8,371 nt of DNA from Cyanobacteriota bacterium (lineage in GTDB: Bacteria > Cyanobacteriota > Cyanobacteriia > Phormidesmidales > Phormidesmidaceae). Below, piece by piece: positions 1 to 6,060 of this stretch. Each line of letters opens with the position of its first letter. The stretch's first letter is position 1. Both the position numbers and the translations under genes were made by a program. The stretch covers positions 1 to 8,371 of the forward strand of contig JAQCKL010000168.1 in NCBI GenBank assembly GCA_027592485.1, read 5' to 3'. The notes under the pieces were generated by a model. The model searched no databases, was not told where the DNA came from, and saw nothing but the letters and a program-made list of their open reading frames with translations.

Positions 1-36
1 ATTCCGCAAGGCGGGACATTATCCTGGGGCAAGAAT

Positions 37-98
37 TCAGGAGTCAGGAGCTAGGAGTCTTGTCTTTAGTAAATTCTGACTCTTAGTTTCTAGCTTCC
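37..98. repeat. Pair of inverted heptad repeats (TCAGGAG family)
   Basis: Bases 37-59 read as consecutive 7-mers TCAGGAG, TCAGGAG, CTAGGAG and then TC. Bases 78-98, on the opposite strand, read as the related 7-mers GGAAGCT, AGAAACT and AAGAGTC. The two arms are inverted relative to each other across an 18-base AT-rich spacer and could form an imperfect hairpin. Period-7 intergenic repeats are well known in cyanobacterial genomes. A further short copy lies at 6047-6060. No coding role is visible. Confidence 0.6.
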
Positions 99-804
99 TT
101 CTCTAACCAGTTTTTCTGGCTTAAATTACAGGCCTAGAATATCCCCCGAATTATCTTCCTAAGGGGTTAATACTAATACCTATATTGGGATCGAAAAATA
201 AAGGTTTTTATATGCGACAGCAGCACCCAGAGCGGTTCCCTTGAGTGATTTCCTCAAATCTAAACAATTCGGCCCAGAGATACCTCATCACAGCGATTCC
301 AGCGTTTAAACGCCCTACTATGACTACCGTATTGCTCCCTACCTAATAGCAGAGGAAATATCAAAAACCTGATTGGATGCTGCCGTCTTCGATATATTGG
401 GTTCAGATGTTAAATCGATAATTTACCTCCCACTTAGCTATGACTGAACTGTCGATTCAAATCCGGAACTCGCGTTCCTTATTTACTAAGATACGTCGTT
501 TCAGGGCCGCTTCAATTGTTCTGAAATCAAAGTTTATCTTCGGGTTGAATAATAGTCTGAACATCAGTGAGTCTGGGCATCGTGCCCTGGACGGTGTCGG
601 TTGCCCAGCCCTGGGACGCTAGCCCTGATCCGAGGTTGAGCAGTCGTCAGTCCGGTAAGGGCAAGACTGTGAGCTGCGCCAAGGAAACGTCCTAAGCGAT
701 CTGAGCCCGCATCCGACCTCGAGAGCCAGGCCATTTTTGCGATCGCCACAGAACCAGCAAGACAAAGAGCGCTATCTTGGCAGAGATCGTATTTGGGCTC
801 CGCT
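99..804. other. Gene-less stretch upstream of the TPR gene
   Basis: About 700 bases with no convincing gene. The left part (about 100-560) is AT-rich. The only plus-strand frame of note (440-622, 60 codons) has no ribosome binding site, no recognisable motif and an unremarkable basic composition, so I do not call it. One HIP1 palindrome lies at 739-746. One arm of a dispersed inverted repeat lies at 640-674. The promoter of the TPR gene should be near the right end, but I cannot assign -35 and -10 boxes. Confidence 0.5.
640..674 (+). repeat. Dispersed inverted repeat, arm A
   Basis: This 35-base stretch matches the reverse complement of 6304-6338 at 32 of 35 positions. The first 21 bases (640-660) are identical. 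The partner lies 5.6 kb away in opposite orientation. Both copies sit in gene-less sequence, so this is probably a small intergenic repeat family or the worn end of a mobile element. It could also be the shared tail of two decayed genes. Confidence 0.7.
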
Positions 805-2301
805 ATGCCGCTGTTTTGCCGCCGTGGGTTGTCATTCGTGCTGAGGGGGCTGGTGGCGATCGCGGCGATCCTCTGCTTGGGATTAGGGACTTGCCACCCG
901 GCCCAGGCTGATGATGCGGTTTTGCCTGATCTGACGACAAACCCAACCGCCCCGTCTTTAAAAGAGCTGCAAGAGCTGCAGGACTTACGCACCGAGAAGC
1001 GGTTTAAGGGCTTCATTGATCAGCGCCTTGCCAATAGTCCTGAGGTGCAAGACCGGATTGAGCTAGAGGTGGATCGGGCCTTTGCCCGGACCACGACCTT
1101 GCTGAATATTTTGCTGGTGATTTTGACCTCGCTACCGGTAATTGCCGCTTTGAGTGTCTGGCTACTGCGTCGCAGCGTCATTAGCCAGCTGGTGGCAGAG
1201 GTGCGATCGCAATTAGAGACCGAGGTATTCGCCCAACTCAAGCAGCAAAAGCTCAGCACCATTGCCGAGATTGAGCGGATGCGCGGCGAATCCCTGGACC
1301 AAGTGGAGCAAATGCTGGCGGAGGCCCAATCGGTGTTGGATGAACTCAAGGCCCAAATTGAGATCGCCAACCAAGATATTGATCAGCTCAAGTCCGAGGC
1401 AACTTCCCAGTTGGAAACCATGGTCATTGATGCCCAACAGGTAAAGGATCAGACAATTCAAGAGTTGACGGGGCTGTTGCCCGGATCCACCCAAGATACC
1501 CTATCCCCGGACGTGCAGCCTCGGGTAGGTACCCTCACCACCCTGCTAGAAAGCCTCAAGGCGGCCATCCCCCAAATCACCTTTAGTGCCAGTGACTACT
1601 TGAAACAGGGGAACGCCCTCTTTTTTGAGAGTCGCTACGACGATGCGATCGCCGCCTACGATCGCGCCATTGCCCTCAACCCCGAATTGTACGAAGCCTG
1701 GTTTACCAAAGCATCGACCCTGATGCTTATGCAGCGCTACGACGAAGCCAGCCGCGCCTACCAATTTGCCACCCAACTCAAACCCGAGTCCTACGATGCT
1801 TGGGTGGGCCAGGGCAATGCCCTGGGCAAGTCGCAACAGGGCGAGGCAGCCATCGCCGCGTTTGGGGAGGCGATCGCCCTCAAACCTGAGGAACCCCTGG
1901 CCCTGTTCAATCGGGGCAATGCCAAAGCCGATTGCGCGGATTGGGAGGGGGCGATCGCCGATTATGACCAGGCCCTGGTGCTCAAACCCGACTTTGCCAA
2001 GGTCCTGTTGACACGGGGGCAGCTACTCCAGCAGAACGGTGATCATGGCGGGGCGATCGCCGCCTTTGGGCAGGTGATTGAGCTAAACGGCACCGACAGG
2101 GGTGAGGCCTGGTATGGCAAAGCCGTTAGCCACAGTGCCCAAGGGGCGACGGATTGGGCGATCGCTGCATTAGCAACCGCGATGGAACTGACGGCTAATT
2201 TTCAGACCCAAGCCCAGCAAGACCCTGCCTTCGAGCCGCTTCGCGATCTTTCGGCCTTTCAAGCCCTCTTGCAGAATCAAGGCGACAGGGGATGCGGTTA
2301 G
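805..2301 (+). CDS. Exported membrane-anchored TPR protein with long coiled coil
   Basis: Predicted 498-residue protein of unknown specific function. Residues 1-35 form a signal peptide: basic CRR start, hydrophobic VAIAAILCLGLG core, and an AQA cleavage site before DD. Residues 99-121 (NILLVILTSLPVIAALSVWL) look like a transmembrane helix. Residues 127-221 are rich in E, K, Q and L in a coiled-coil pattern. Residues 262-461 hold about five to six tetratricopeptide repeats, for example GNALFFESRYDDAIAAYDRA and GNAKADCADWEGAIADYDQA, with a final degenerate unit ending DPAFEPLRDLSAFQALL. TPRs are protein-interaction scaffolds, so I infer a membrane-tethered assembly or sorting role. I chose ATG 805 over TTG 793 because it leaves a normal signal-peptide n-region; neither start has a strong ribosome binding site. 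Seven HIP1 sites lie inside, typical of a resident cyanobacterial gene. It ends 29 bases before the convergent gene at 2331. Confidence 0.85.
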   Translation: MPLFCRRGLSFVLRGLVAIAAILCLGLGTCHPAQADDAVLPDLTTNPTAPSLKELQELQDLRTEKRFKGFIDQRLANSPEVQDRIELEVDRAFARTTTLLNILLVILTSLPVIAALSVWLLRRSVISQLVAEVRSQLETEVFAQLKQQKLSTIAEIERMRGESLDQVEQMLAEAQSVLDELKAQIEIANQDIDQLKSEATSQLETMVIDAQQVKDQTIQELTGLLPGSTQDTLSPDVQPRVGTLTTLLESLKAAIPQITFSASDYLKQGNALFFESRYDDAIAAYDRAIALNPELYEAWFTKASTLMLMQRYDEASRAYQFATQLKPESYDAWVGQGNALGKSQQGEAAIAAFGEAIALKPEEPLALFNRGNAKADCADWEGAIADYDQALVLKPDFAKVLLTRGQLLQQNGDHGGAIAAFGQVIELNGTDRGEAWYGKAVSHSAQGATDWAIAALATAMELTANFQTQAQQDPAFEPLRDLSAFQALLQNQGDRGCG

Positions 2302-2330
2302 CCAGATGTCCTTTCAACGACTGTCCCAAT

Positions 2331-2924
2331 TTATGGGGTTGACTGGGGAGTCGCCTGGGCGGGACCGACCTCAAAGGTGTAATCGTTATTCTCCCCGCCC
2401 CGGTTAACCGTCACGGTGAGCTGAGTTTCATCCGGACTCCACTGGGCGGCCTCAATAGTAAAGCTCGACGGGGCTGAATGGGAGTTAAAACAGTAGATAT
2501 GGTTGTCTTTGCGGTAAATACTCCGCTCAATCACCCCCTCGACAAGATAGGGGTCAACCGAACAACCCAAGAGTCCGGCATGGTTTTTTAGGGCGATTTG
2601 GGTGCCGCTGGGTGCGACAAAGGTGTCGATGGGGTCAGTGGCATAGATGCCCAGCCCCATCACCATGGCGCTGAGCACCAGCGGGACAAAACCAATACAG
2701 TTCAAGATATAGAGCCCCTGGAACCATCGGGGCCGCTGAAAAGCTCCCCGGAACAGGACCAAAACACTGATCACCAGCGTCGTAATCAACAGCAAAAGTT
2801 CTAAACCATCCCCCCGCAGGGAGATGCCATAGTTGAAAAGCAAAACCGTGTGGGTCAACAAGAGCGCCTGTAAGCCCAGCGCCAGTGAGAGCCAGACGAG
2901 GGATTGAGGTGTCGTGCGGTTCAT
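2331..2924 (-). CDS. Hypothetical three-helix membrane protein with soluble C-terminal domain
   Basis: A 197-residue protein I do not recognise. Three hydrophobic segments are visible at about residues 8-31, 41-59 and 68-94. A soluble tail of about 100 residues follows, rich in beta-type patterns (TQLTVTVNRGG, DYTFEVGP). Two cysteines in the tail (C121 in LLGCSVD, C145 in HIYCFNS) could pair if the tail faces the periplasm or thylakoid lumen. The frame stays open upstream to a TTG at 2999, but ATG 2924 (MNRTTPQS) gives a more natural start just before the first helix. No good Shine-Dalgarno sequence precedes either. It is convergent with the TPR gene, and the 29-base gap holds no obvious hairpin. 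Membrane location is reasonably safe; function is unknown. Confidence 0.7.
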   Translation of the reverse strand: MNRTTPQSLVWLSLALGLQALLLTHTVLLFNYGISLRGDGLELLLLITTLVISVLVLFRGAFQRPRWFQGLYILNCIGFVPLVLSAMVMGLGIYATDPIDTFVAPSGTQIALKNHAGLLGCSVDPYLVEGVIERSIYRKDNHIYCFNSHSAPSSFTIEAAQWSPDETQLTVTVNRGGENNDYTFEVGPAQATPQSTP

Positions 2925-2999
2925 ATCAGCGCCATTGATAAAGCCCAAGTCAAGCCACAAGTGCAGATCATCCTTTTGCAGACTGAAAGCTAAAAACAA

Positions 3000-3031
3000 G
3001 ACCGGAATTCATTGCCGGTTGAATCCCGGTC
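3000..3031. promoter_or_regulatory. Imperfect palindrome upstream of the minus-strand membrane gene
   Basis: GACCGGAATTC (3000-3010) pairs with GAATCCCGGTC (3021-3031) with one mismatch across a 10-base spacer. It lies about 75 bases before the chosen start of the minus-strand membrane-protein gene, where an operator or promoter element would be expected. It could equally be a structural repeat. The function is inferred only from position. Confidence 0.3.
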
Positions 3032-3080
3032 ATTCCCGCACAGGTTTTACACAATCCGCATTGCCGCATGAACGGCAGTG

Positions 3081-3178
3081 ATGCCGTTGTAGTTGTCATG
3101 CGTTGTTGGGAGCCAGCGTTGCGAACAAAACCAAGGGTCTGACTGAGATGGATGAGGGCTGGCGGGTCCAAGTCTACG
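3081..3178 (+). repeat. 98-bp direct repeat, left copy
   Basis: Aligns without gaps to 5611-5708 with 87 of 98 identical bases. Bases 3137-3173 (37 in a row) are identical. The repeat spans about 40 bases of 5' leader plus the first ~19 codons of the small membrane-protein gene that is intact at the right copy. Similarity stops abruptly after the codons for VQVY. The two copies frame the whole sbtA-sbtB block. Confidence 0.9.
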
Positions 3179-3285
3179 GTCAGATAACGCACGCGATTTC
3201 CCAGGCCATTGCCCTATCCCTACAGCAGTCCAATCTTCCAGGCATGGGCATGGGCATGGGCCATCTTGCTAAGAATGGCCTTTAA
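3103..3285 (+). pseudogene. Truncated copy of the small single-helix membrane protein gene
   Basis: The first part encodes NKTKGLTEMDEGWRVQVY, nearly the same as residues 3-19 of the intact protein encoded at 5651-5878 (KTNSLTEMDEGWRVQVY). The frame stays open to 3285, but after VQVY the sequence is unrelated and lacks the DRDRRLICLLDPSHGW segment and the membrane helix. The GTG used as start in the intact copy is GCG here, so only upstream TTG codons remain as possible starts. I read this as a 5' gene fragment left by duplication or insertion. A short fusion peptide could still be made, but I doubt it. Confidence 0.65.
3241..3280 (+). repeat. GGCATG hexamer tandem repeat followed by a small hairpin
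   Basis: Three perfect GGCATG units (3241-3258) run directly into a hairpin, GGCCAT (3259-3264) with ATGGCC (3275-3280) around a 10-base loop, followed by TTTAAC. The short stem makes it at best a weak terminator for anything read from the truncated copy upstream. The hexamers probably reflect replication slippage. Confidence 0.5.
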
Positions 3286-3384
3286 CAATGAGCCATAGAG
3301 ATTCATCTGTAGTCACCATTCATGATTAGACAAAGGTATCGTGAAGAGCCAATCAGATAAGCTCTGTTTATCTTTTGGATTTAA

Positions 3385-3401
3385 CAATCTGTTCCAGATT
3401 G
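3385..3401. promoter_or_regulatory. Perfect 7-3-7 inverted repeat, candidate operator
   Basis: CAATCTG and CAGATTG flank TTC. The site lies in the AT-rich zone about 310 bases before the leader ORF and 540 bases before sbtA. Its size and symmetry suit a dimeric transcription factor. A looser inverted repeat (AGATAA-N7-TTATCT, 3355-3373) sits 11 bases to its left. No regulator is identified. Confidence 0.3.
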
Positions 3402-3424
3402 GGCAATTCCAGCGATCATTCAGA

Positions 3425-3482
3425 AAACCTTTAGGTATAGACTTAACAACATGAAAACCCAAGTCTAGATAGATAAAGGTTT
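3425..3482. other. Nested two-stem hairpin
   Basis: An outer stem AAACCTTTA (3425-3433) pairs perfectly with TAAAGGTTT (3474-3482). An inner stem TAGACTT (3438-3444) pairs perfectly with AAGTCTA (3461-3467). The internal loop is 4 bases on one side and 6 on the other, and the apical loop is 16 bases (3445-3460). Sixteen perfectly paired positions in AT-rich DNA suggest a real structure: an RNA element, a complex operator, or the remnant of a small inverted-repeat element. Confidence 0.4.
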
Positions 3483-3694
3483 ATGGTTGGTCGGAGCCAG
3501 AAACGGGCGATGACCCACCTCACTCTGTCCGGAGAACAGCCCTCTCTGGACGCCCTGTCGACAGGGATTCACGTAACACCTGTGCTGTGGGGGTGAAGCA
3601 CTGCACCCCTGCTGGCCTAAACGTTTAACCCATTTCACTGATCACATTCACAATCACCACTCCCCCAATTCAGGGGAGACGGAAGGAGGTACCC

Positions 3695-3772
3695 ATGGCA
3701 AATTTCTCTCGCATGTCTCGTCGCAACGTTCTTTACACCGCAGGGGCTGCCGTAGCCGACGCGATGGATTAG
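3695..3772 (+). pseudogene. Short ORF with twin-arginine leader, early stop
   Basis: ATG 3695 follows a very strong ribosome binding site (GGAAGGAGG, 3681-3689). The 25-codon product starts MANFSRMSRRNVLYTAGAAVA and ends at TAG 3770. SRRNVLY followed by TAGAAVA is a Tat-type signal: twin arginines and a short hydrophobic run. Such leaders are typical of cyanobacterial CmpA/NrtA-type solute-binding proteins for bicarbonate or nitrate, so a decayed binding-protein gene is my first guess, though too little remains to prove the family. The same frame stays open after the TAG to TGA 3917, with no mature binding-protein sequence recognisable. It ends 165 bases before sbtA. It could instead be a translated leader peptide that tunes sbtA expression. 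Confidence 0.5.
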
Positions 3773-3937
3773 CGCGATCATTGGCGCTCACCGGAGCGAA
3801 ACCCGATCGTTCAGCCCACAACGCACCGGGATGTAGATGCAACGCTGCTCACCCGGATAAGTAGAGCCAACCACCCAGGATTCAAGGCCATGCTTGCCGT
3901 CCTGACCCCTAAAACCTGATTAAGGAGGAATTGAAAC

Positions 3938-5020
3938 GTGGATTTTTTATCCGATTTCTTGACGAAATTCGGGGCGCAGTTGCAGTCCCCGACCCTCGGC
4001 TTTCTGATTGGTGGGATGATCGTTGCTGCCCTCGGTAGTCAACTGGCCATTCCAGATGCGGTCTATACCTTCATCGTCTTCATGTTGCTGATGAAAGTCG
4101 GCCTGACTGGTGGGCAGGCGATCCGCGACTCCAACCCGTCAGAGATCCTATTGCCCGCGTTGTTCGCCGTAGCAATCGGGATACTGATCGTGTTCATCGG
4201 GCGCTACACCTTGGCCAAGCTGCCGGGCATCAAAACCGTGGATGCCCTTGCGACTGCGGGCTTGTTCGGGGCCGTGAGTGGCTCGACCCTCGCCGCCGCC
4301 CTGACGCTCCTGGACGAGCAAGGTATGGCATACGAGCCTTGGGCCGCCGCCCTCTATCCCTTTATGGACATCCCAGCGCTGGTGACGGCGATCGTCTTGG
4401 CCAGCATTTATACCAGCAAGCAGAAGCGCGACAAGTATCTCAAAAATGAGAAGTATCTCAGCGAGCTGAGCGGTACTGGAGGCGGGCATACCAGCAAACC
4501 GGGCGGTACCGTCGACGAGCGGGTTAAGATCTGGCCCATCGTCAAGGAAAGCCTCCAGGGCTCTGCCCTGACGGCCCTGCTGCTCGGTCTCGCTCTAGGT
4601 CTGCTAACCAAGCCGGAAAGTGTCTACACAACCTTCTACGATCCCCTCTTCCGTGGTTTCCTTTCCGTCCTGATGCTGATCATGGGCATGGAGGCCGCCG
4701 CCAGGCTTGTCGAGCTGCGTAAGGTGGCCCAGTGGTTCGCCGTATATGCCGTTGTGGCCCCGATGCTGCATGGGTTCATCGCCTTCGGTTTGGGCATGGT
4801 TGCCCACTACACCACGAACTTCAGTCTTGGCGGCGTCGTGATCCTGGCTGTCATCGCTGCCTCCAGTTCTGATATCTCCGGGCCACCCACATTACGTGCC
4901 GGTATCCCGTCGGCCAATCCCTCCGCCTACATTGGCGCTTCCACAGCCGTCGGCACGCCGGTTGCGATCGCCTTTGGCATACCAATCTTCATCGGGCTCG
5001 CCCAGGCGCTGGGCGGCTGA
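3938..5020 (+). CDS. sbtA: Sodium-dependent bicarbonate symporter SbtA
   Basis: A high-affinity Na+/HCO3- symporter of the cytoplasmic membrane, part of the cyanobacterial CO2-concentrating mechanism. The 360 residues are close to the roughly 370 usual for the family. About ten hydrophobic segments form two halves split by a hydrophilic cytosolic loop at residues 159-199 (TSKQKRDKYLKNEKYL, then a glycine-rich stretch). The two family signatures near the substrate site are present: GAVSGSTLAAALTLLDEQG at 111-129, and at 308-341 the serine-rich ASSSDISGPPTLRAGIPSAN segment followed by AYIGASTAVGTP. The start is GTG 3938 with AAGGAGG at 3922-3928, an ideal spacing. sbtB follows on the same strand after 145 bases, so co-expression is likely. 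The gene carries one HIP1 site and looks intact. Confidence 0.97.
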   Translation: MDFLSDFLTKFGAQLQSPTLGFLIGGMIVAALGSQLAIPDAVYTFIVFMLLMKVGLTGGQAIRDSNPSEILLPALFAVAIGILIVFIGRYTLAKLPGIKTVDALATAGLFGAVSGSTLAAALTLLDEQGMAYEPWAAALYPFMDIPALVTAIVLASIYTSKQKRDKYLKNEKYLSELSGTGGGHTSKPGGTVDERVKIWPIVKESLQGSALTALLLGLALGLLTKPESVYTTFYDPLFRGFLSVLMLIMGMEAAARLVELRKVAQWFAVYAVVAPMLHGFIAFGLGMVAHYTTNFSLGGVVILAVIAASSSDISGPPTLRAGIPSANPSAYIGASTAVGTPVAIAFGIPIFIGLAQALGG

Positions 5021-5035
5021 TCCTAGACGGGTCAC

Positions 5036-5066
5036 GGTCTGCCGGTGCTCCCTGGCTCGGTAGACC
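5036..5066 (+). other. Hairpin in the sbtA-sbtB intergenic region
   Basis: GGTCTGCCG (5036-5044) pairs with CGGTAGACC (5058-5066) through nine base pairs, one of them a G-U wobble, around a 13-base loop. It starts 16 bases after the sbtA stop and has no T-tract after it. It could stabilise the sbtA 3' end or partly stop read-through, making less sbtB than sbtA. The function is inferred from position. Confidence 0.5.
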
Positions 5067-5165
5067 AACGCGGCAGTTGTCATATCGGCGCGATCTCGCG
5101 GTTCTGCCGTTTGCCTGAGTTTTTATATCGTTCAATGAATACACACATCAAGGAGGTACCCCCCC

Positions 5166-5498
5166 ATGGCCAAGCCAGCCATTAAGCTCGTCATCGTCAC
5201 GGAAAAGTTATTGCTGAAAAAGATCGCCAAGATCATTGATGCCGCCGGGGCGACCGGTTATACCGTGGTAGACGCTGGCGGTAAAGGCAGTCGCAACGTG
5301 CGCTCATCGGGACAACCCAGCGTTTCCGACACCTACTCGAATATAAAGATCGAGGTGCTCGCCGAAGATCGGGATATGGCCATAAAGATTTCGGATGAGG
5401 TCGCGGCGAAGTTTTTCGACAACTATGCGGGCATCGCCTATATCTGTAACGCGGAGGTACTGAACTCTTACCAGTTCTGTGGGCCAGACGGCTGTTGA
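5166..5498 (+). CDS. sbtB: PII-like SbtA regulator SbtB
   Basis: A 110-residue PII-superfamily protein that forms trimers, binds adenine nucleotides including cAMP, and docks on SbtA to inhibit bicarbonate uptake (family knowledge). The sequence shows the ferredoxin-like core (KLVIVTEKLLLKKIAKIID, then IKIEVLAEDRDMAIKISDEV), a T-loop region at about 38-58, and arginines R43 and R46 in GSRNVRSSG at the positions known to contact nucleotide in Synechocystis SbtB. GIAYICNAEVL (89-99) is typical of the family. The C-terminus is CGPDGC (105-110), the redox-sensitive CGPxGC R-loop motif linked to ATP/ADP diphosphatase activity. ATG 5166 has AGGAGG at 5151-5156. The protein is complete, with no missing key residue that I can see. 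A strong hairpin follows the stop. Confidence 0.97.
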   Translation: MAKPAIKLVIVTEKLLLKKIAKIIDAAGATGYTVVDAGGKGSRNVRSSGQPSVSDTYSNIKIEVLAEDRDMAIKISDEVAAKFFDNYAGIAYICNAEVLNSYQFCGPDGC

Positions 5499-5513
5499 TT
5501 CGAGCCGACGCAG

Positions 5514-5555
5514 CCCCAACCAGCCGAGGCGAGGCATGACCTCGGCTGGTTGGGG
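5514..5555 (+). terminator. Strong hairpin terminating the sbt operon
   Basis: A perfect 16-bp GC-rich stem, CCCCAACCAGCCGAGG (5514-5529) with CCTCGGCTGGTTGGGG (5540-5555), and a 10-base loop. It begins 15 bases after the sbtB stop. There is no run of T after it, so it is not a classical intrinsic terminator, but a stem this strong at an operon end most likely halts transcription or protects the 3' end of the mRNA. Confidence 0.8.
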
Positions 5556-5610
5556 GCCGGATTTCGTGCCCGCAGAACGCAGACAATCACACCACTGGAA
5601 AAGCGGGTTC

Positions 5611-5708
5611 ATGCCGTTCTGGATGTCATGTGTTGTTGGGAGCCAGAATTGTGAAAAAAACCAATAGTCTGACTGAGATGGATGAGGGCTGGCGGGTCCA
5701 AGTTTACG
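5611..5708 (+). repeat. 98-bp direct repeat, right copy
   Basis: Partner of 3081-3178 at 87 of 98 identical positions, offset by exactly 2530 bases. Here the repeat runs unbroken into a complete small gene, so this copy is probably the original. It covers the leader, the putative ribosome binding site and the first 19 codons. Confidence 0.9.
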
Positions 5709-5878
5709 ATCGCGATCGCCGCTTAATCTGTCTGCTAGATCCATCCCACGGGTGGACCTTTTTTCTGGGCTGTGTGGTCGGGTTCTTGATCGCTGTGATT
5801 GGTCTGAGTCGGACCGTGCCAGCGCCTTCAACTCCCACTCCAACCAGCAGCAATGCGCCACCCTTGCAGGTGGATTAG
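5651..5878 (+). CDS. Small single-helix membrane protein, hypothetical
   Basis: A 75-residue protein of unknown role. The N-terminal domain (MKKTNSLTEMDEGWRVQVY, then DRDRRLICLLDPSHGW) is soluble and charged. One membrane helix follows at about residues 35-53 (WTFFLGCVVGFLIAVIGL), then a proline/threonine/serine-rich tail (PAPSTPTPTSSNAPP). The topology looks like a bitopic inner or thylakoid membrane protein with the acidic head in the cytoplasm. I chose GTG 5651 because GGGAG (5638-5642) sits 8 bases before it; a GTG at 5630 would extend the protein to 82 residues, and ATG 5678 would shorten it. Its 5' end is the source of the direct repeat that reappears on the far side of sbtAB. A HIP1 site lies at 5712-5719. 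Confidence 0.7.
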   Translation: MKKTNSLTEMDEGWRVQVYDRDRRLICLLDPSHGWTFFLGCVVGFLIAVIGLSRTVPAPSTPTPTSSNAPPLQVD

Positions 5879-6046
5879 GACTCAGCCCTCAGGGCGTATT
5901 GCAGCAGATCGGTGATGGTCGATCAGCACAGGGGGGACTGGCGCGATCGCTTACCCCTAATCACCCCTGCCGTTTCCAACAGGCGCATCTAATCCCGGCC
6001 TGCCCCCTTTTCAAACAGCCCCTGACCCAAGCTTGGGGAGAGCTCC

Positions 6047-6060
6047 CTCCTGACTCCTAA
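6047..6060. repeat. Short heptad repeat copy
   Basis: CTCCTGA and CTCCTAA in a row, whose reverse complements are TTAGGAG and TCAGGAG. TCAGGAG is identical to the unit at 37-50, so this is another copy of the same intergenic heptad family in opposite orientation. Confidence 0.5.

Larger units (their letters stand above)
3286..3694. other. Long leader region before sbtA, packed with inverted repeats
   Basis: No gene is visible in these 409 bases. In order it holds AGATAA-N7-TTATCT (3355-3373), a perfect 7-3-7 inverted repeat CAATCTG/CAGATTG (3385-3401), a nested hairpin (3425-3482), a 14-base perfect palindrome CCCTGTCGACAGGG (3553-3566), a GGGGTG/CACCCC hairpin (3590-3609) and a CTCCCC/GGGGAG hairpin (3660-3678). 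The left part is AT-rich and is the likely promoter and operator region for the sbt block. In Synechocystis, sbtA is controlled by the LysR-type regulator NdhR/CcmR, but I could not find a convincing NdhR or CmpR site here. Confidence 0.5.

Noticed and set aside
440..622. 60-codon plus-strand ORF in the left gene-less region
   Set aside because: No ribosome binding site, no recognisable domain, and length expected by chance.
564..1016. 150-codon minus-strand ORF overlapping the TPR gene start
   Set aside because: It is antisense to the signal peptide and N-terminal part of the much better supported TPR gene, and shows no domain of its own.
3241..3260. GGCATG tandem units as a possible CRISPR or minisatellite
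   Set aside because: Only about three 6-base units with no spacers. A simple slippage repeat is enough to explain it.
3681..3700. GGTACC and CCATGG restriction-type sites around the ribosome binding site as evidence of engineered DNA
   Set aside because: Such strings arise naturally from a GGAGGTA ribosome binding site and an ATGG start, and the rest of the window shows no vector sequence.
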